A stretch of 64,000 nucleotides of DNA from Gnetum montanum (Eukaryota > Streptophyta > Gnetopsida > Gnetales > Gnetaceae), in NCBI GenBank assembly GCA_015680685.1, contig MNCI01001305.1:96273-160272 (forward strand), in the 5' to 3' direction. This document shows, one piece after another, positions 12,855 to 24,576 of this stretch (positions within the stretch are counted from its first letter, which is position 1; each line of letters begins with the position of its first letter). Both the position numbers and the translations under genes were made by a program. Under the pieces are notes generated by a model, which searched no databases, was not told the DNA's origin, and saw only the letters and a list, made by a program, of their open reading frames with translations.

Positions 12855-13745
12855 CTATGACCCTTGCTCAGTGTCTACATTGTTGATGGTCCAAGGGGCT
12901 ATGTTATCACCAAAGATCAGCACCTCTCCACCCTCATAGTGTAAGTGGATCTCTTGGTCGGTTGGTGAAGAGATGGCCCCTAGTTGGGCTAACCAAGATC
13001 TCCCTAGGATTAGGTTGAATCCAAGCAATCTCTTCAATCATGATGAACTCTGCATTGGTGGGGAATTTTTCCCCTACCACAAAATCAATTGTGACTATTC
13101 CCTTGACAACCATGCATGCTCCATTAAAAGACTTTAAATTTTTGTTGGCCTGATTTAATCCACCAGGCTAAGCTTATTGACAATAGGAAACAAGATAACG
13201 TTGGTTGCTACCCCTTCATCGACATGCACCCTATGAATCTTGTACTGACCCATGAAAATTGTTATGAACATGGGTGCAATAGTTACTTGATCCTTCTCAA
13301 GGTCAGCTTTGATTACTTCATTGTGAAAGGTCAAGAGTGTTGACCTTGATTCCTTAGTTGCAAGTAGGACCATTATGATGTGAATAGCCTTTTCCTCTAT
13401 TGACATGTCTTCCTTAATAGGAATGGATGCCAACATGTGAACTAATGCTTCACTGTGGGTGGAAGAAGTCATAACTAGATCATATAGGCTCAAAGTTGTA
13501 TTCTTTTATTTTATAGCTTGTTTAACCTATGCAAGTGCATCTAGAAAATCTTTTCTACCATTCAATTGTTTGGTGGTCTTTATCTCCTCCACACACCCTA
13601 AGAGATGGAAATCCTAAGGAGGAGGAGACTTGGCTTTTAGTTGGGTAGTGAGCTTTTCAGCCTCAGTGATTTCTTATTGTGTGTGCATGTCTGTGTTGGT
13701 TGTAGCAACTGGAAACATTGGTGGCTGGAAACACTTAGTTGCATA
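12855..13745 (-). pseudogene. Protease and gag-protease linker of element A
   Basis: The frame at 13493-13155 contains KIHRVHVDEGVATNVI, which fits the active-site region of a Tat retropepsin (usually V-L-V-D-x-G-x-x-x-N); here the residue after Asp is Glu. The frame at 13037-12855 has LGFNLILGRSWLAQLGA, the second half of the protease fold, and is matched by NLILERSWLTQL in element C. Upstream to 13745 is a lysine- and threonine-rich linker with stops. The protease would cut the Gag-Pol polyprotein. It ends abruptly at the junction with element B. Confidence 0.75.
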
Positions 13746-13756
13746 GAGCATAGAGA

Positions 13757-15338
13757 AATCTCTAGCCTGCCCACTTAGACAATTCACTTGGCTGACAGTT
13801 TACTTAGAAACCATACATGGAGTTGTCGGCAGTGCTCAGGATGCACGAAATAGTTCAACAAGTTTTCTAGTCAAGAAGTTTGCTACGCTATGTAGTGTAG
13901 CAGGCCTCAGAAGATAGTTGTTTTGAAAATCAACTATAAACTGTTGCAGGACAAAGTGCTATGTTGTGCTATGCCACACAGTGTAGCACAGTGTAGCAAA
14001 GGTAAGACAGGAAGGCCTAGCTTACCTAGTGATTCCAATTGCACTCAGCAGGCACTCCGACATTCAAAACTAGTTGCCTTGTTCAACTTCAAGCCCTTTG
14101 GCAAAAAATCTCTTACTAGAAAATTACAGATTAAGCGAAAAGCAGGCTACAATGGCTGCTATGCTATGCTACACTACGTAGCATAGAAGAGCATAGTGAC
14201 AATGAAAAAAATAGTAAAAGATGTCTAAAATGCAAAGTGTAGCAAGCTCAAGAGTTCCCCCTTGCGAAGAGCAAAAGTTGCAGTTGTTAGCATGATCAAG
14301 CTTCAAGTAAGCTTTTGTAACTTCAACACAAGTCACAGATGAAGCTTGCTACTACACTACGCTATGTTACATAGCTTAGGATAGCATAGAAAAGATGAAA
14401 AACCAAAAGGGAACACTTCAAAGGTCAACACAAACTTCTTTTTCAAACTGGTGGCTACGTTGTGCTATGCTACATAGTGTAGCACAACGTAGTAGGCTGC
14501 TACGCTATGCCAACATGCTATGCTACATAGCATAGTAGGTGGCTACACTATGCCTTGTTCCTCATTTGCATTTTTAGCATATTTTATTCCAGGATCTCTA
14601 GTTCTGACAACGTAATTACAACATGACAAGTTCACAACCGGCTTTGCATGTCCGTGCGGTGTGGGCACGTCAACATTTTGTGGGTCCAGGACACGTGGCA
14701 TCCAAGCCTAATTTCTCACATGCTCCTGACCTTATAAATATCCTGGTGAGCAACACTTAAAGGGTTGTTGGAAAATTTGGTTGGTTGAAAAATTTAAGCA
14801 GTTGACAAATTAGCAATTCAAAGGAGTGGCAAAACTAAACGGATGGCATTTTCGCTTGGCACTCTGTTAGCTCTTTTCTATTGCCTTTGTAGCACTTTGA
14901 ATTGTTTCCTTTTGAGTCCACATTCAAGAATATAATTGGCCTACTTTGAACATCCTAGTTACCTTTGGGATCTTTGTGCTTCCCAGTGTTACGCAACTGA
15001 TTGTATCCACCTCAGCAAAGTAAAGCCGCAATCTTGAGGTGGTGCATTTTCTAACTGTAGTTCACATTACATTCCTGCTCATTATTATTGCATTTTACAT
15101 TTTTTTTCACTTCATTACATTTATTAATTGTTATATTATGTTACAAACATCTCTTCCGCATTACACATTTATGAAAGTTGAAGTGACACCGACTAAGTCC
15201 ATGTCTGATCGACCAGACCGTTCAAGGTGCCCCATTTCCATTTTTAATCCAGCATGGCCCTTGCATGGATCTGGGGTTAAGATTGTTCACCCAATAACCT
15301 CTCGGTGTTTCGAGCCACTGATGTTTTCAGTCGCTATA
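13757..15338 (+). repeat. 5' LTR of element B, start missing
   Basis: From ctctagcctgcccacttaga onward it follows the LTRs at 23703 and 40191. Positions 13880-14560 hold a cluster of inverted motifs of the type GCTACGCTATG/CATAGCGTAGC. The LTR ends at about 15338 (gtcgctata), by comparison with the exact 3' LTR end in C (ggctaca). Confidence 0.8.
14733..14740 (+). promoter_or_regulatory. TATA box of B LTR
   Basis: CTTATAAATATCC lies behind a conserved cacgtggcatccaagcct stretch that is also present in the C LTRs. Presumed promoter of the genomic RNA. Confidence 0.7.
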
Positions 15339-15360
15339 GTCTTCTGGCATTAGAAGGAGG
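15339..15360 (+). promoter_or_regulatory. Putative primer binding site of B
   Basis: Directly after the LTR: tctGGCATTAGAAGGAGG, matched by tttGGCACTAGAAGGAGG at the same place in C. Position and conservation suggest the tRNA primer site. I cannot name the tRNA with confidence. Confidence 0.5.
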
Positions 15361-15577
15361 ACCTTTTGGTGCCTTTTCCGTGTTTCACGGTAGTCTTGCA
15401 TGCGTTCTGTACCCTATCGCGCACTAGCGTAAAAGTGACACCCTTTTGCAATTTTTTACATATTGTGTGGTGTAGATCAGTCACTTTGATGGTTCCTCTA
15501 GAATCTTGCAAGATAAAAAGCCTCCGATCACCTTTTGATCTCCTTGTTTTTCTCGTTTGCAAATCCTTTTTAGCCTT

Positions 15578-17989
15578 ATGACAATGATTTCCTCAAGCAC
15601 AGTAGCTACTACCTCTAACGTTGAGGTTCCCCTTTCGGTTCAAGGCATCATAGGTGCCAAGCAGCCACCCAGCCCAGTGCTAGGGCCACATCGATCCCTT
15701 AGGATCCAAAATTGGGTACCTGAAGGCTTGACCCAACAACACGAGCGATATAACTTTCTTTACGCTAAGGTGCAGGAAAATATGCCCTTAGATGCTCAAG
15801 AACTTGAAGATAAGTGCAGCTTTGAGTTCACCTACTGTAATGGAAGGGAATTTCTTCCCACTCTTAGTGTTTCTATTTCTTTGACCCAAATGCATCAGTG
15901 GCTCATAGATCAGCTGGTAGCGGTCACTAGGTCTAGGAAGCCACGAGACATGGCGTCTCACCATGATGAGGTGTTCTAAGATGGTCAAGAGGAAATGGAT
16001 TCCTTGTCCAAGGGTGGGGGTCAAACCAACCCTGCCACCATTCCTCCCACCCCATCTTTTCAAACAAACCCACTATTTACTGCCACTTCCTTCGTGATCC
16101 ACACCGTCGCAACCTGCAACTACATAGGCAACGAGTAGCAATGCGATGTCCTCGGCGTATCAACACACTTACTCCCCTATCTCATTCGCAGCCACTACCC
16201 CTCCGCAAACTATTCCTCAATCCTTTCATGCATCATATCACAGACCTGTCACAGCTACTTTGCCCTATGTTCACACTATACCTACTTCAAAATTTCATGC
16301 ATTTTTCACCTCTATACCTATGTCTACACCTGTCCCACTGTCAGCAGTGGGCCTAGGCAGCTCCACATGGTGGACACCATTTTCCTTTCCTCTTGTTACA
16401 CAACTGTCGCAAATGTCTCACTATGCTTGTTATCAAACCTACCAGGTCCCACAGATGGTACAACCAAGTTCGGGACCATAGTCTGTCCCATGGGCCATGC
16501 AAGTGGCCTACCTTGTAGCATAGCCGGTGGCTGCTACTCCTATAGCATTACCTACCGGGTGGTGGACAGCATAAGCAACACCTTTTATAGGGGCTGCCCC
16601 AATGACACCGCCTATTGGTCACATCGCTACCCCTACCATGCCACAGATGGGAGTTGCCTTGATAGCTCCCCAACCATCTGCATCATCCCTAGGTCTGGAT
16701 CAAGCATTCCAGCTTATCCAGACCCTTACTGAGGAAATCAAATGCTTCAAGACTACTGGTTCTAACACGGTACAAGTTATGGACTTCTACCAAGATGATC
16801 CCATCAAGCTGGTAGTCCCTACACTGACTTAACCCCTTGGGATTCCACTCCCCCATTTCAAAAAATACAATGGGGAGGACAATCCCAACACATATCTTGT
16901 CACATTCAAATCTGAGTCCCTTCTTCTGCAATAATGGCTACATACAATCATTCATGTCTTTGTTATGTCTCTAATGGGGAAGGCCCTTGATTGGTACTGC
17001 ACGCTGCCACACTCCTCCATCTCAACCCTAGAGAGCTCCTAACCCAATTCGTGACACGTTTCATGTACAACTTGAGACCAGAAGTTACGCTAGATCAGCT
17101 AATGAGCGTGAAGTAAGATCCATTGGAACCAGTCCAGAAGTTCATCCAACGGTGGAGTGCTACCCTTAATGAGATCCGCGAGCCTATCGTGGAGGCCCAT
17201 TTGCTGGCAGTCTTTAAGGGTGTAGTGAATGACTTTATCAAGTCCAAGCTGTACTACCTCACTACCTAGACTCTTATTTAGGCTTTCACCCAAACTAAGA
17301 GCATACAAGATGCAACCAAGGCAAGCAAAGACCAGGCCTATGTTGCATACAAGAACACATTTACCAAGAAGGACAAGGATAAGGGTAAGGCTACAATAGC
17401 CACAATGGCCATTGTGGCAAATGAAGCGAAGCCCAACATCAAAAAAAGCAACAAGAAACTGGTCGTACCAGCACCTAACCTTGCACCCAAATAAGGAAAT
17501 GTAGCTCAACCCTCCACAGCTACATCTAAAGCATCTATGTCATCTAAACCAAACTTTAAGCATAAAGATCACTCAAAGTATACCCTGCTACCTATCAAGC
17601 CTTCAAAACTTCTGAAGAAATTACTGGCAGCGGGGTACATCCAACACAAGCATATGTCAGAGGAGGAAGTCAAAAAACATCAACGGTATTGTGAACATCT
17701 TAGGAACCCCTCCTTGGCCTTGCCCAATGAGCCCCAAGTTCCTAAGAATTTCAGGCTAGATTGGTTCTGTGAGTACTATCAACAGTGTGGTCATGACACA
17801 GATTATTGCATGGCGTTAAAAGATGACATCCAAAGAATGATTGATCAAGGGAAACTGGTTCTAGATGAAAATAATCTGGTGTGCCCCAAAAATCAATCTT
17901 TGCACATTTACACAGATCCTCTTAATGCCAACAATGCTGGTTACGTAATCAACACCATTGTTATTGACAGGAATCCTAAAGCACCCTAG
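15578..17989 (+). pseudogene. gag: Tat gag of element B
   Basis: The first ATG followed by a long Gag-like frame is at 15578. The N-terminal part is rich in Pro, Thr and Ser (15600-16800). The capsid-like part has FKKYNGEDNPNTYLVTF (about 16860) and ALDWY, then a stretch readable only with frameshifts up to about 17270. A lysine-rich part follows. The clean end frame (17537-17989) contains WFCEYYQQCGHDTDYC and ALKDDIQRMIDQGKL, which match the Tat Gag signature C-x2-H-x3-GHDT-x2-C-x-LK. Gag would form the particle around the RNA. Several stops (TAG for Gln) and frameshifts make it inactive. Confidence 0.85.
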
Positions 17990-18500
17990 CAGCTTTTTGT
18001 GATTCGTGTGCCTTAGTGTAGCGCACTAGCACCACCAACGGCTAAATAGCCTCCACAACAACCATTTGTCTTGAGGGCCCCTCCCCGAACATCTGTCCCT
18101 ATACCACCTATTAGCAAAAAAGCACCACAATTACATGCATTAACATCATCAACACCATTTATCATTAGGGGGCCAAGTCACTCAACTGCCCCCACCATGC
18201 ATAAGACAACACCATAGCCTTCTTATCCAAAGAGACAAGAAGAGCATTTGATGGGTGAGATGTTAAGGGAAAGTACCATCCCAGGTACTTCTAAGACTAT
18301 TCCCTCGTCCCCTACACCTATGTCCTTGCCACTGGAAGATAGCATTGCAACATGTGCACGGTTGTCACCACCTCACCCAAAGGGTCTGATCGTAGACCCA
18401 AAACTATTCCTCCTCGCGAAATTTGTCTCTTTCGGAGAATAGAAGAGGAGAAGGGTAGTAAACAAGAAGGTGGCCCTGACCTTTTAAGCACTCTTACTCA
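17990..18500 (+). other. Gag-protease linker of B, ending at a breakpoint
   Basis: Low-complexity, Pro- and Thr-rich reading frames with stops; the frame at 18248-18442 is part of it. No protease motif appears before the sequence changes strand and identity at about 18500. Confidence 0.5.
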
Positions 18501-19715
18501 GGTCAAGTAGGCTTTATGATCTATGTGACCAAGTGTCTGTGCACGCTCTATGCTCTATGCGACCAAGTATCTATGCACACTCCTCCTCTATGAAGTTGAG
18601 GTCGATGATCCTCAACTTGTTGTTCTAGGCTTCTCTCATGATATTCAATAGGATCATTCGAAGTGAAAGTACCTGCAACTCAATAGGTAACACCACTTTA
18701 GATCCATAAACAAGACTATAAGGTGTCTTCCCTGTCACAATCCTGCATGTCATCTTGTAAGCCCATAGCACATAGAGGATTTTCTCATGCCATCGCCTCT
18801 TGCTATTGTTAAGCATTTTCTTGAGCAAGTTGATGATGGACTTATTCATAGATTCTACCTATCCGTTTTCCTGCAAGTAGTATGGTGAGGAGAACGACTG
18901 CCTGAAGCCAAGGTTTCTGTAGAAGGTTTTGGTTTCCATGTTGCTAGACTATGGCCCGTTGTCGGTCACAATAGTCATGGAAAGCCCAAACCTTCACGAT
19001 GTTTTCTAAGATGAAGTGGCAAATCTACTGGGATGTGGTCTTCCTTAGGGGAATAGCCTCCACTCACTTTGTAAAATACTTGATGGTGGTGATGATGAAG
19101 CTATGCACTATGAAAGACTTGGATGTGATAGGTCCTATGATGTCTAGTCCCCATCGCTAGAAAGGCCATGTGATTTGCGTTAGATGCAACTCTGTAGGCG
19201 AAACATGTATGAGATTTGCATATTGTTGGCACGTATCACAAGTCTTGACTTTAGCTAGACAATCACACTCCATGTGAGACCAGTAGTACCCTAGGAGTCT
19301 AATTTTTGCAGCCATGGCTCTAGGTGCCAGGTGTCCACCACACAGTCCCTCGTGTACTTCACTAATAACCTTCTATGCTTGTTCCTCATTTATGCATGCC
19401 AATAATATCCTGTCATAGGAGCATTTGCACAGGGTGTTGTCTCCCATAAGCACATATTGCCAAGCACACTTACAAATCGCATCTCTTTGGGCAGATGTCA
19501 ATCCACTTGGGGGCTTGCCATGTTGCAGGTAGGCTTTAATGTTGGCATACCGCTCCAAGGTGTCTGTAGCACTAATAGAGGCTACATGTACTACCTAAGT
19601 GATAGGAATTTTTACACTTGGTAATCGAAGTTGGAAAACTTGCAAAAAAGTGTGATGGAACATTTAACACTAGGGTGGCCAAGGCATCTGCTATGGTGTT
19701 TTCATTGTGTTCAAT
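18500..19715 (-). pseudogene. pol: Tat pol fragment E: end of second RNase H and integrase
   Basis: Minus-strand fragment closely similar to 37080-38160 of element C. Read downwards it gives the end of the RNase H part and a linker (LTSAQRDAICKCAWQYV near 19500). The integrase zinc finger and core follow (TKWVEAIPLRK near 19060), then LLKKMLNNSKRRWHEKILY (18820-18760). A small duplication sits at its end (gatctatgtgaccaag / tctatgcgaccaag, 18510-18570). No RT or LTR is attached. It joins B on one side and H on the other, so it is probably a rearranged piece. Confidence 0.8.
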
Positions 19716-19719
19716 AGCC

Positions 19720-19930
19720 TAAAATTAATACAAACTTTCCACTTATCACCTTTCTTTGGTACAATTATGAGTAGACTAACCCACTCGCTATCCACAATGG
19801 GATAGATGAACCCTTCCTTGAGGAGTTTCTCGATTTCCTCCTTGATGATTTGCTTCAATTTTGGATTCAACCAACTTTGTGGTTGTCATTTTGGTTTCAT
19901 GGCTAGGTTCTTCTAAATGCAATGCTAGCA
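19720..19930 (-). pseudogene. pol: Reverse transcriptase N-terminal fragment of H
   Basis: The minus strand reads EEIEKLLKEGFIYPIVDSEW, then IIVPKKGDKWKVCINF. This is the beginning of a Ty3/gypsy reverse transcriptase palm (usual wording: GFIYP...SEWVSP...VPKKNGKWRVC.DFR). The catalytic half is absent because the element is cut at about 19720. Confidence 0.75.
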
Positions 19931-20439
19931 TATCCTAAGATGAATCCTTGTGAGTTCAGGATATGACCAAGAAAAAGCTGCTGACCATCTTTCAACTACT
20001 TTCGATAGCATCTCTTTCTATTCTGGTGCAATTCTTACATTGATTATAACTGGCTTCTTATTTTTCAAAAATATATATTCCATTTTAGCCAATAATTTTT
20101 TTAATTCAAGGGGTTTTTCCTTGAAGTTCTCAAGAATTTCCAACTCTTGCTAATAGATATCATCATTTGTATCATCAAAGACTTGTTGATGAACTTGCTC
20201 AAGTTCATCCATGCTCATGACATATTCACATGTTAGGCTTTCAGCTGGTTCCATGCATAGTGTGTTACTTTCCAAATTAGTAGTCAGTCACTAGGTGCCC
20301 TCCTATTTTGTGGTTGTTGCATATAGACACATTTGAATTTCTATTTCTAGTGCACACTACTTGCATACAAAGATAGATGCTTGTTTTATGTCCCAAAGTT
20401 TCTGCACACAATTGCACCCACTATCACTGTATACGATGC

Positions 20440-20720
20440 ATGAAATCTCTTCTTCTTGATCTTTCAAAATACATTTTCCTTAGACATTTCTAGGAAAAGA
20501 TCTATAATGCCCATTCTTACATCTATTGTGCTCAACCATTCTCTTCCCATGATGATTGGAAAGTCCCCTTTGCAATTCTCCAATTTGATTACTAAGGTCT
20601 ACCAATTTCAATCTGATATTGCTCTTCTTAAGAGGAGGTAGGTTCTAAAAAGTGCTCATCTCATGAGAAATCAAATTAACACTAGAACTTGAATCGAGAA
20701 AAGCCTTGCACGATTCGTTC
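20440..20720 (-). pseudogene. Retropepsin of H
   Basis: The minus strand holds FLDSSSSVNLIS near 20700, where the active-site Asp is kept but the usual Gly is Ser. Further on comes PIIMGREWLSTIDVRMG near 20550, the second conserved part of retroviral-type aspartic proteases (hydrophobic-GRxWL). It lies between gag and RT as expected. Confidence 0.65.
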
Positions 20721-21799
20721 CTAGCAATCTACAAATAAATTAGAGGACTTCCAAGATTAGCTAATTTCCTACGAAGGTTTCATGCATAGATCTAATCAAA
20801 CATGGTGTGAGTAAGAATTATGGTATGGATCCTTGGAAGAGTTTGATTTGAAGGAGGCCTAAAGGAATCTAATATGGAGAAAGAGGTAGGAGCAGGGTTG
20901 TTAGTTGCGAGTGTAGGTGAAGGCTCAAGTGGACTACGGGGTCAAAAGAAAGGTCTCTTCTTTGATCTAGTATTCAACCCCTATGATTGATGATTTAGTT
21001 GTAGATTAATAGCCATTGTAACATTGTGTTGTTGCAATTGAGTGGATAGTTCACTCTTCATAGAAGGAGTAGGTGGTAGTTGTGCAACTAGAGCAGGAGT
21101 GTGTGCAGGGATAGGAGGAGGGTAAGGGTAGAAGGTGGCATCCCTTCTTTTATAGGGAGAAGGAGTTTGATAGTAATCAAAAGGATGGTAGTAGGGCTAA
21201 ATATTAGAAACATGACTAGAAGAGTCATGTGGAGACATGGGTTGCTAAACATGATAACCATATAGATCAGGCTACCGGTAAGGGTATTGTTGCCTTGGTA
21301 GTGCAAGCACCCATGATTATGATTGCTACCATTGTTGGTACTATTTGTACGATTGAGATGGAGCTCTACTTGGATAATATGGTTGTTTCCGGTGGAATTT
21401 CTTGAGATTACCTTGAGGATAAGGCAACCTTCTAGATGTTTACCTTTGTGTAAGTCATGGATGTAAGGCATATACCCTAGAATCTTGAAGATGTGACACA
21501 ATGGGGCAACATCCCTTATGATGTTCATACTAGTAGACATCATATCTACAATCATCATCTAATTCACTATCCACAACCTCTTCTATTGTAGCAATCTTGC
21601 CCTTACTTTTGTAATATGCACATTTAGTTTCTTTGCATCTCCTGCACTCACAATCACTACCTTTTTCTCGAGACTCTTCAACACATTTCAGGATACCTAG
21701 AAATTGGCTATCCATAAAGTTCCTTAACTGATCAACCTTGGTCATAAGTTTAGATTGGAATTGTTGAAGTGGCAAGGATTTCTTAGGAATCCCCTCATC

Positions 21800-23370
21800 A
21801 AATATGGATTTTTCCCCACTATCATCAAATCAAACCTCCCTCTTGTAGATGGAAGGATCATGGTTGTACTCCTTTGCACTTTCTCTTTTTCTTAGTTCAC
21901 CTTCGTCTTTGGCGACCTACTCTATTAACCTTTTTACCTAACAGGTAGTTAGTTCTAACAATTTTCCTTGTGCATAAATACCAAGGGTTTTCCTTGTTTC
22001 ATTATGAAGCTTGTCTACAATGTGGTGGAGTTGATCTAATTGAGAATAATCATGGACAGGGCATTTTTGCATCAAGGCATAGTATCAGCCAATGGCAACA
22101 TCCAAAGGATTGTGTGCTTCTTGTTTCCACCCTTGAATTTGCTTCCTTAAGTTGTACACCCAAGAGTACATTTGATACTTATCATTGAACATTTCAAGCA
22201 TGGTACTCCATTGTCTAATAGATTTTGGTTCTAAGGCTCATTGCTAGTTCTCTACTTCTTTGATGAGTGTCCTGGGAAACAACTTTAGTTTTTGCCATTC
22301 ATTCTCTATGTTTTGCAAGGAACATGCATCTTGGAAATCTTGAAGATGATTCTACAAATTAGAGTTATATCCTCCTTCAAATTGAGGAATATTGTTCATG
22401 TCTAATCATTTGATCTGACTATCTTTCACATGCCTTGTTGGAATTTTGACTACATTTGCTATGTTGAGCATACTTCAAGTAGCAAATAGAGGTACATCAA
22501 GGCCTTGATCATGGTGCCTAAGATGCCCTCTACTACCCTTTCATTCATGACAATGTGCCTCTCTTGAACATCTACACCCATGTTCATGCCTATCTTGACA
22601 ATCCTTTTGGTTATTTTGGTCCCATCAATCATTGCACTCATTTCAATCACCTCCATCATGATCTCACCTTCTACGATCATGGTCAAAGTTAGAGGAAGAT
22701 CATGATGATGAAGGGAAAGAGGATGGAGAATCAACACCATCATGGTACCTACTACCACCTCTTTGGTGATTATGACCAAAATCATGATCATGCTTCTTGC
22801 CAACATCCCTATCTTGGCTTGTCATTCAAAATCCATCTTTGTCATTAGATCCCTTGTTACCAAAATTAGGATTGTGAACAATGGAGTGCAGATTCTAGTT
22901 TTGATCTTTATCATTGAATTCAAAGAGAGGAGTGTCATTAAGTGAAAAACCCCTAGAGAATGGTTCCCCACTATCTTATTGGTATAATAGGACTAAATAA
23001 TCGTTAAGTCCTTTTCCCTTCGAAAGTTCATAGCATTGTTCTAGCTATTGATCTCGTAGGCATTATGCTTTGGTGGGATGATAATACCTGGCATCAAACT
23101 CTTCCATGATATGTTTTCCATGGTGGTCTTAAAGACCACATCATGCAAGCATTTAATAAAGCATTGCAAGAGTAGGACAATTAGGTAGTAACACAATGTT
23201 ACCCTCCATGACACACTACTGCAACTATTCATCTTGGTGTAGGATGAAGGTGAAGTTTGATACATACTCATCAAGATGAGTATATGTAATTCAATACTAT
23301 TGAGGCTTTGATGGATGAGTGTTATCAAGCTTGGGTGGAGAAGAACTCTTGTGAGAAGAAGACATTTTTA
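21800..23370 (-). pseudogene. gag: gag of H
   Basis: On the minus strand near 22290-22150 a capsid-like segment reads KLFPRTLIKEV, then SIRQWSTMLEMFNDKYQ, fitting the Ty3/gypsy Gag pattern LFPxTL...W...SI.W..M...F..KY. Around 22100-21900 it continues with a Leu- and Gln-rich helical part. The part from 23330 to 23050 may be an earlier Gag section (LDEYVSNFTFILHQDE). Charged, Cys-rich stretches follow (CRRC at about 21640). Stops and frameshifts are present. Confidence 0.6.
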
Positions 23371-23511
23371 GTTAGTAAAATAAAAATCACAGTGTGCTCT
23401 AAGAATTTGTTGTAGTAATTGTAAAATAAGACATGACTCTCAAGCTCATTCCAACAATTTAAATACTTTCACAAGGTCCTAGATAGTGCACAAAACAATA
23501 AAAAGGTCCTT

Positions 23512-23524
23512 GGTAATGGTGCCA
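23512..23524 (-). promoter_or_regulatory. Putative primer binding site of H
   Basis: The minus strand reads TGGCACCATTACC one base after an LTR-like end (CTCATCA). It agrees at 10 of 13 positions with TGGCGCCGTTGCC, the tRNA-Asp-type site known from Athila elements. The differences are all G-to-A, consistent with decay at methylated cytosines. Confidence 0.55.
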
Positions 23525-23525
23525 A

Positions 23526-23697
23526 TGATGAGTAGCAAGGTACCCCTATGCCCAACCATATGAATCACTAAGAAGTTACACACAATCTGGTCAAATTCCT
23601 TGGACCTATAGTTATCTCATACACTAGTTCCTCTAGGAAGTCAAATGGCATTGAGAATGTTCATTGTCTTCCCAACTACACTTCTGAGGCTCAAGGG
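23526..23697 (-). repeat. 5' LTR of H, inner part
   Basis: Begins next to the primer site (minus-strand LTR end CTCATCA). It is interrupted at 23698-23702 by element C and continues at 43484 beyond it. Confidence 0.55.
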
Positions 23698-23702
23698 TAT
23701 GG
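23698..23702. other. Target site duplication of element C (left)
   Basis: TATGG directly before the LTR start TGAAACACCA. The identical TATGG is at 43479-43483. Confidence 0.9.
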
Positions 23703-24113
23703 TGAAACACCATAAAAATTTGAGATCCTCTTGCTTCACCAAGGTCTTGGAATTTAGGAAAGGATTTCCACAAGTGTAGTGTCATGATAGTTCAGTAGGA
23801 AAATGTACGCACTGAGGTTAGACTATTCAGTTCGGCAAGTTTTCTACCTCTAGAGCTGACAGGCCCGATGGACTCTCTGGCCTGCCCACCTGGACAATTC
23901 ACCCAGTTGATAGTTTAATCAAAAATTATGCTAGGAGTTGTTGGCAGTGTTTAGGATGGACAAAATAGTTTGGCAAATTTTCTAGTGGATAAGTCTGCTA
24001 TGCTACGCTACGTTGCATAGCTTAGCAAGCATTCAAAAAATCAATCAAGTGTCTGAATACAATTTTTGGCAAGATGTTAGCGTAGGGCAAAGTCAGAATC
24101 CAGCCAATACAGG

Positions 24114-24137
24114 GTGCTACACTATATAGCGTAGCAC
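24114..24137. repeat. Near-perfect palindrome in 5' LTR of C
   Basis: GTGCTACACTAT followed by ATAGCGTAGCAC: 24 bases, self-complementary except one pair. The counterpart in the 3' LTR at 42333 is perfect. Confidence 0.85.
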
Positions 24138-24568
24138 AATGTAGCAAGGGTAGAACAAGCAAATTTTTCTCTTGAAACCCCGCAGTTTTGACAAAAATGC
24201 AAGTTACATTAGCTACTACGCAAATCAATAAAATTTCCCAAACGTTAACTTGACATGCGCCAAGGCTTTCAGCAAATGCTGTTGACTCCAATGCAAGTTT
24301 TCTATTCAAACCGATGGCTACGCTACGCTAATGTGCTACACTTCATAGTGTAGCATAGCATAGCAAGTGGCTACGCTACTTCAATGTGCTTCATATCTCG
24401 CTTGCATTGTTACCACACCAGATTCCAACATGTGCATTTTTGATAACATGGTTGTAGCATAGCAAGTTCACAATCGATTTTTCACATCTACGTAGTATAG
24501 GCACACTAGCATCTCATGGGTTCAGGACATGTGGCACTCAAGCCTAATTACTCGCCTACTCCTGGCCC

Positions 24569-24576
24569 TATAAATA
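24569..24576 (+). promoter_or_regulatory. TATA box of C 5' LTR
   Basis: CCCTATAAATACCC behind a conserved catgtggcactcaagcct stretch. In the 3' LTR the same site is mutated to TATACATA (about 42862). Confidence 0.75.

Larger units (their letters stand above)
240..13745 (-). mobile_element. Tat-lineage Ty3/gypsy retrotransposon A, 5'-truncated
   Basis: Minus-strand element. From its 3' end it holds: 3' LTR (240-1988), 3' untranslated region with 30-bp repeats, integrase to reverse transcriptase (3643-7010), an antisense gene (8648-12189 on the plus strand), short repeats, and protease (12855-13493). Gag and the 5' LTR are missing, because the sequence changes at about 13745 into the truncated plus-strand LTR of element B. 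The order of parts is the same as in element C. Tat lineage is inferred from the second RNase H behind the first (motif CTNNMVEHEG near 5240). The element is dead: many stops, and the RT motif YVDD reads YVDN. Confidence 0.8.
13757..18500 (+). mobile_element. Tat-lineage retrotransposon B, truncated at both ends
   Basis: Plus-strand element with a 5' LTR lacking about its first 170 bases, a primer site region, and gag through the linker. At about 18500 it changes into an inverted pol fragment. The LTR and gag are the same family as element C, as shared LTR text and Gag motifs show. It might be the displaced 5' part of element D, which lacks LTR, gag and protease, but this is only a possibility. 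Confidence 0.7.
19720..23697 (-). mobile_element. Ty3/gypsy element H of a second lineage, 3'-truncated, with part of its 5' LTR
   Basis: Minus-strand element. From its 5' end: LTR from 44127 (tentative) through the split by element C to 23526, a primer site, gag (about 23370-21800), protease (about 20720-20440) and only the first part of RT (about 19930-19720). Pol is cut off at the join with fragment E. Wording of Gag and RT differs clearly from the Tat elements here. The primer site suggests relation to Athila-type elements, but the RT text also resembles other plant lineages, so I leave the lineage open. Confidence 0.65.
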
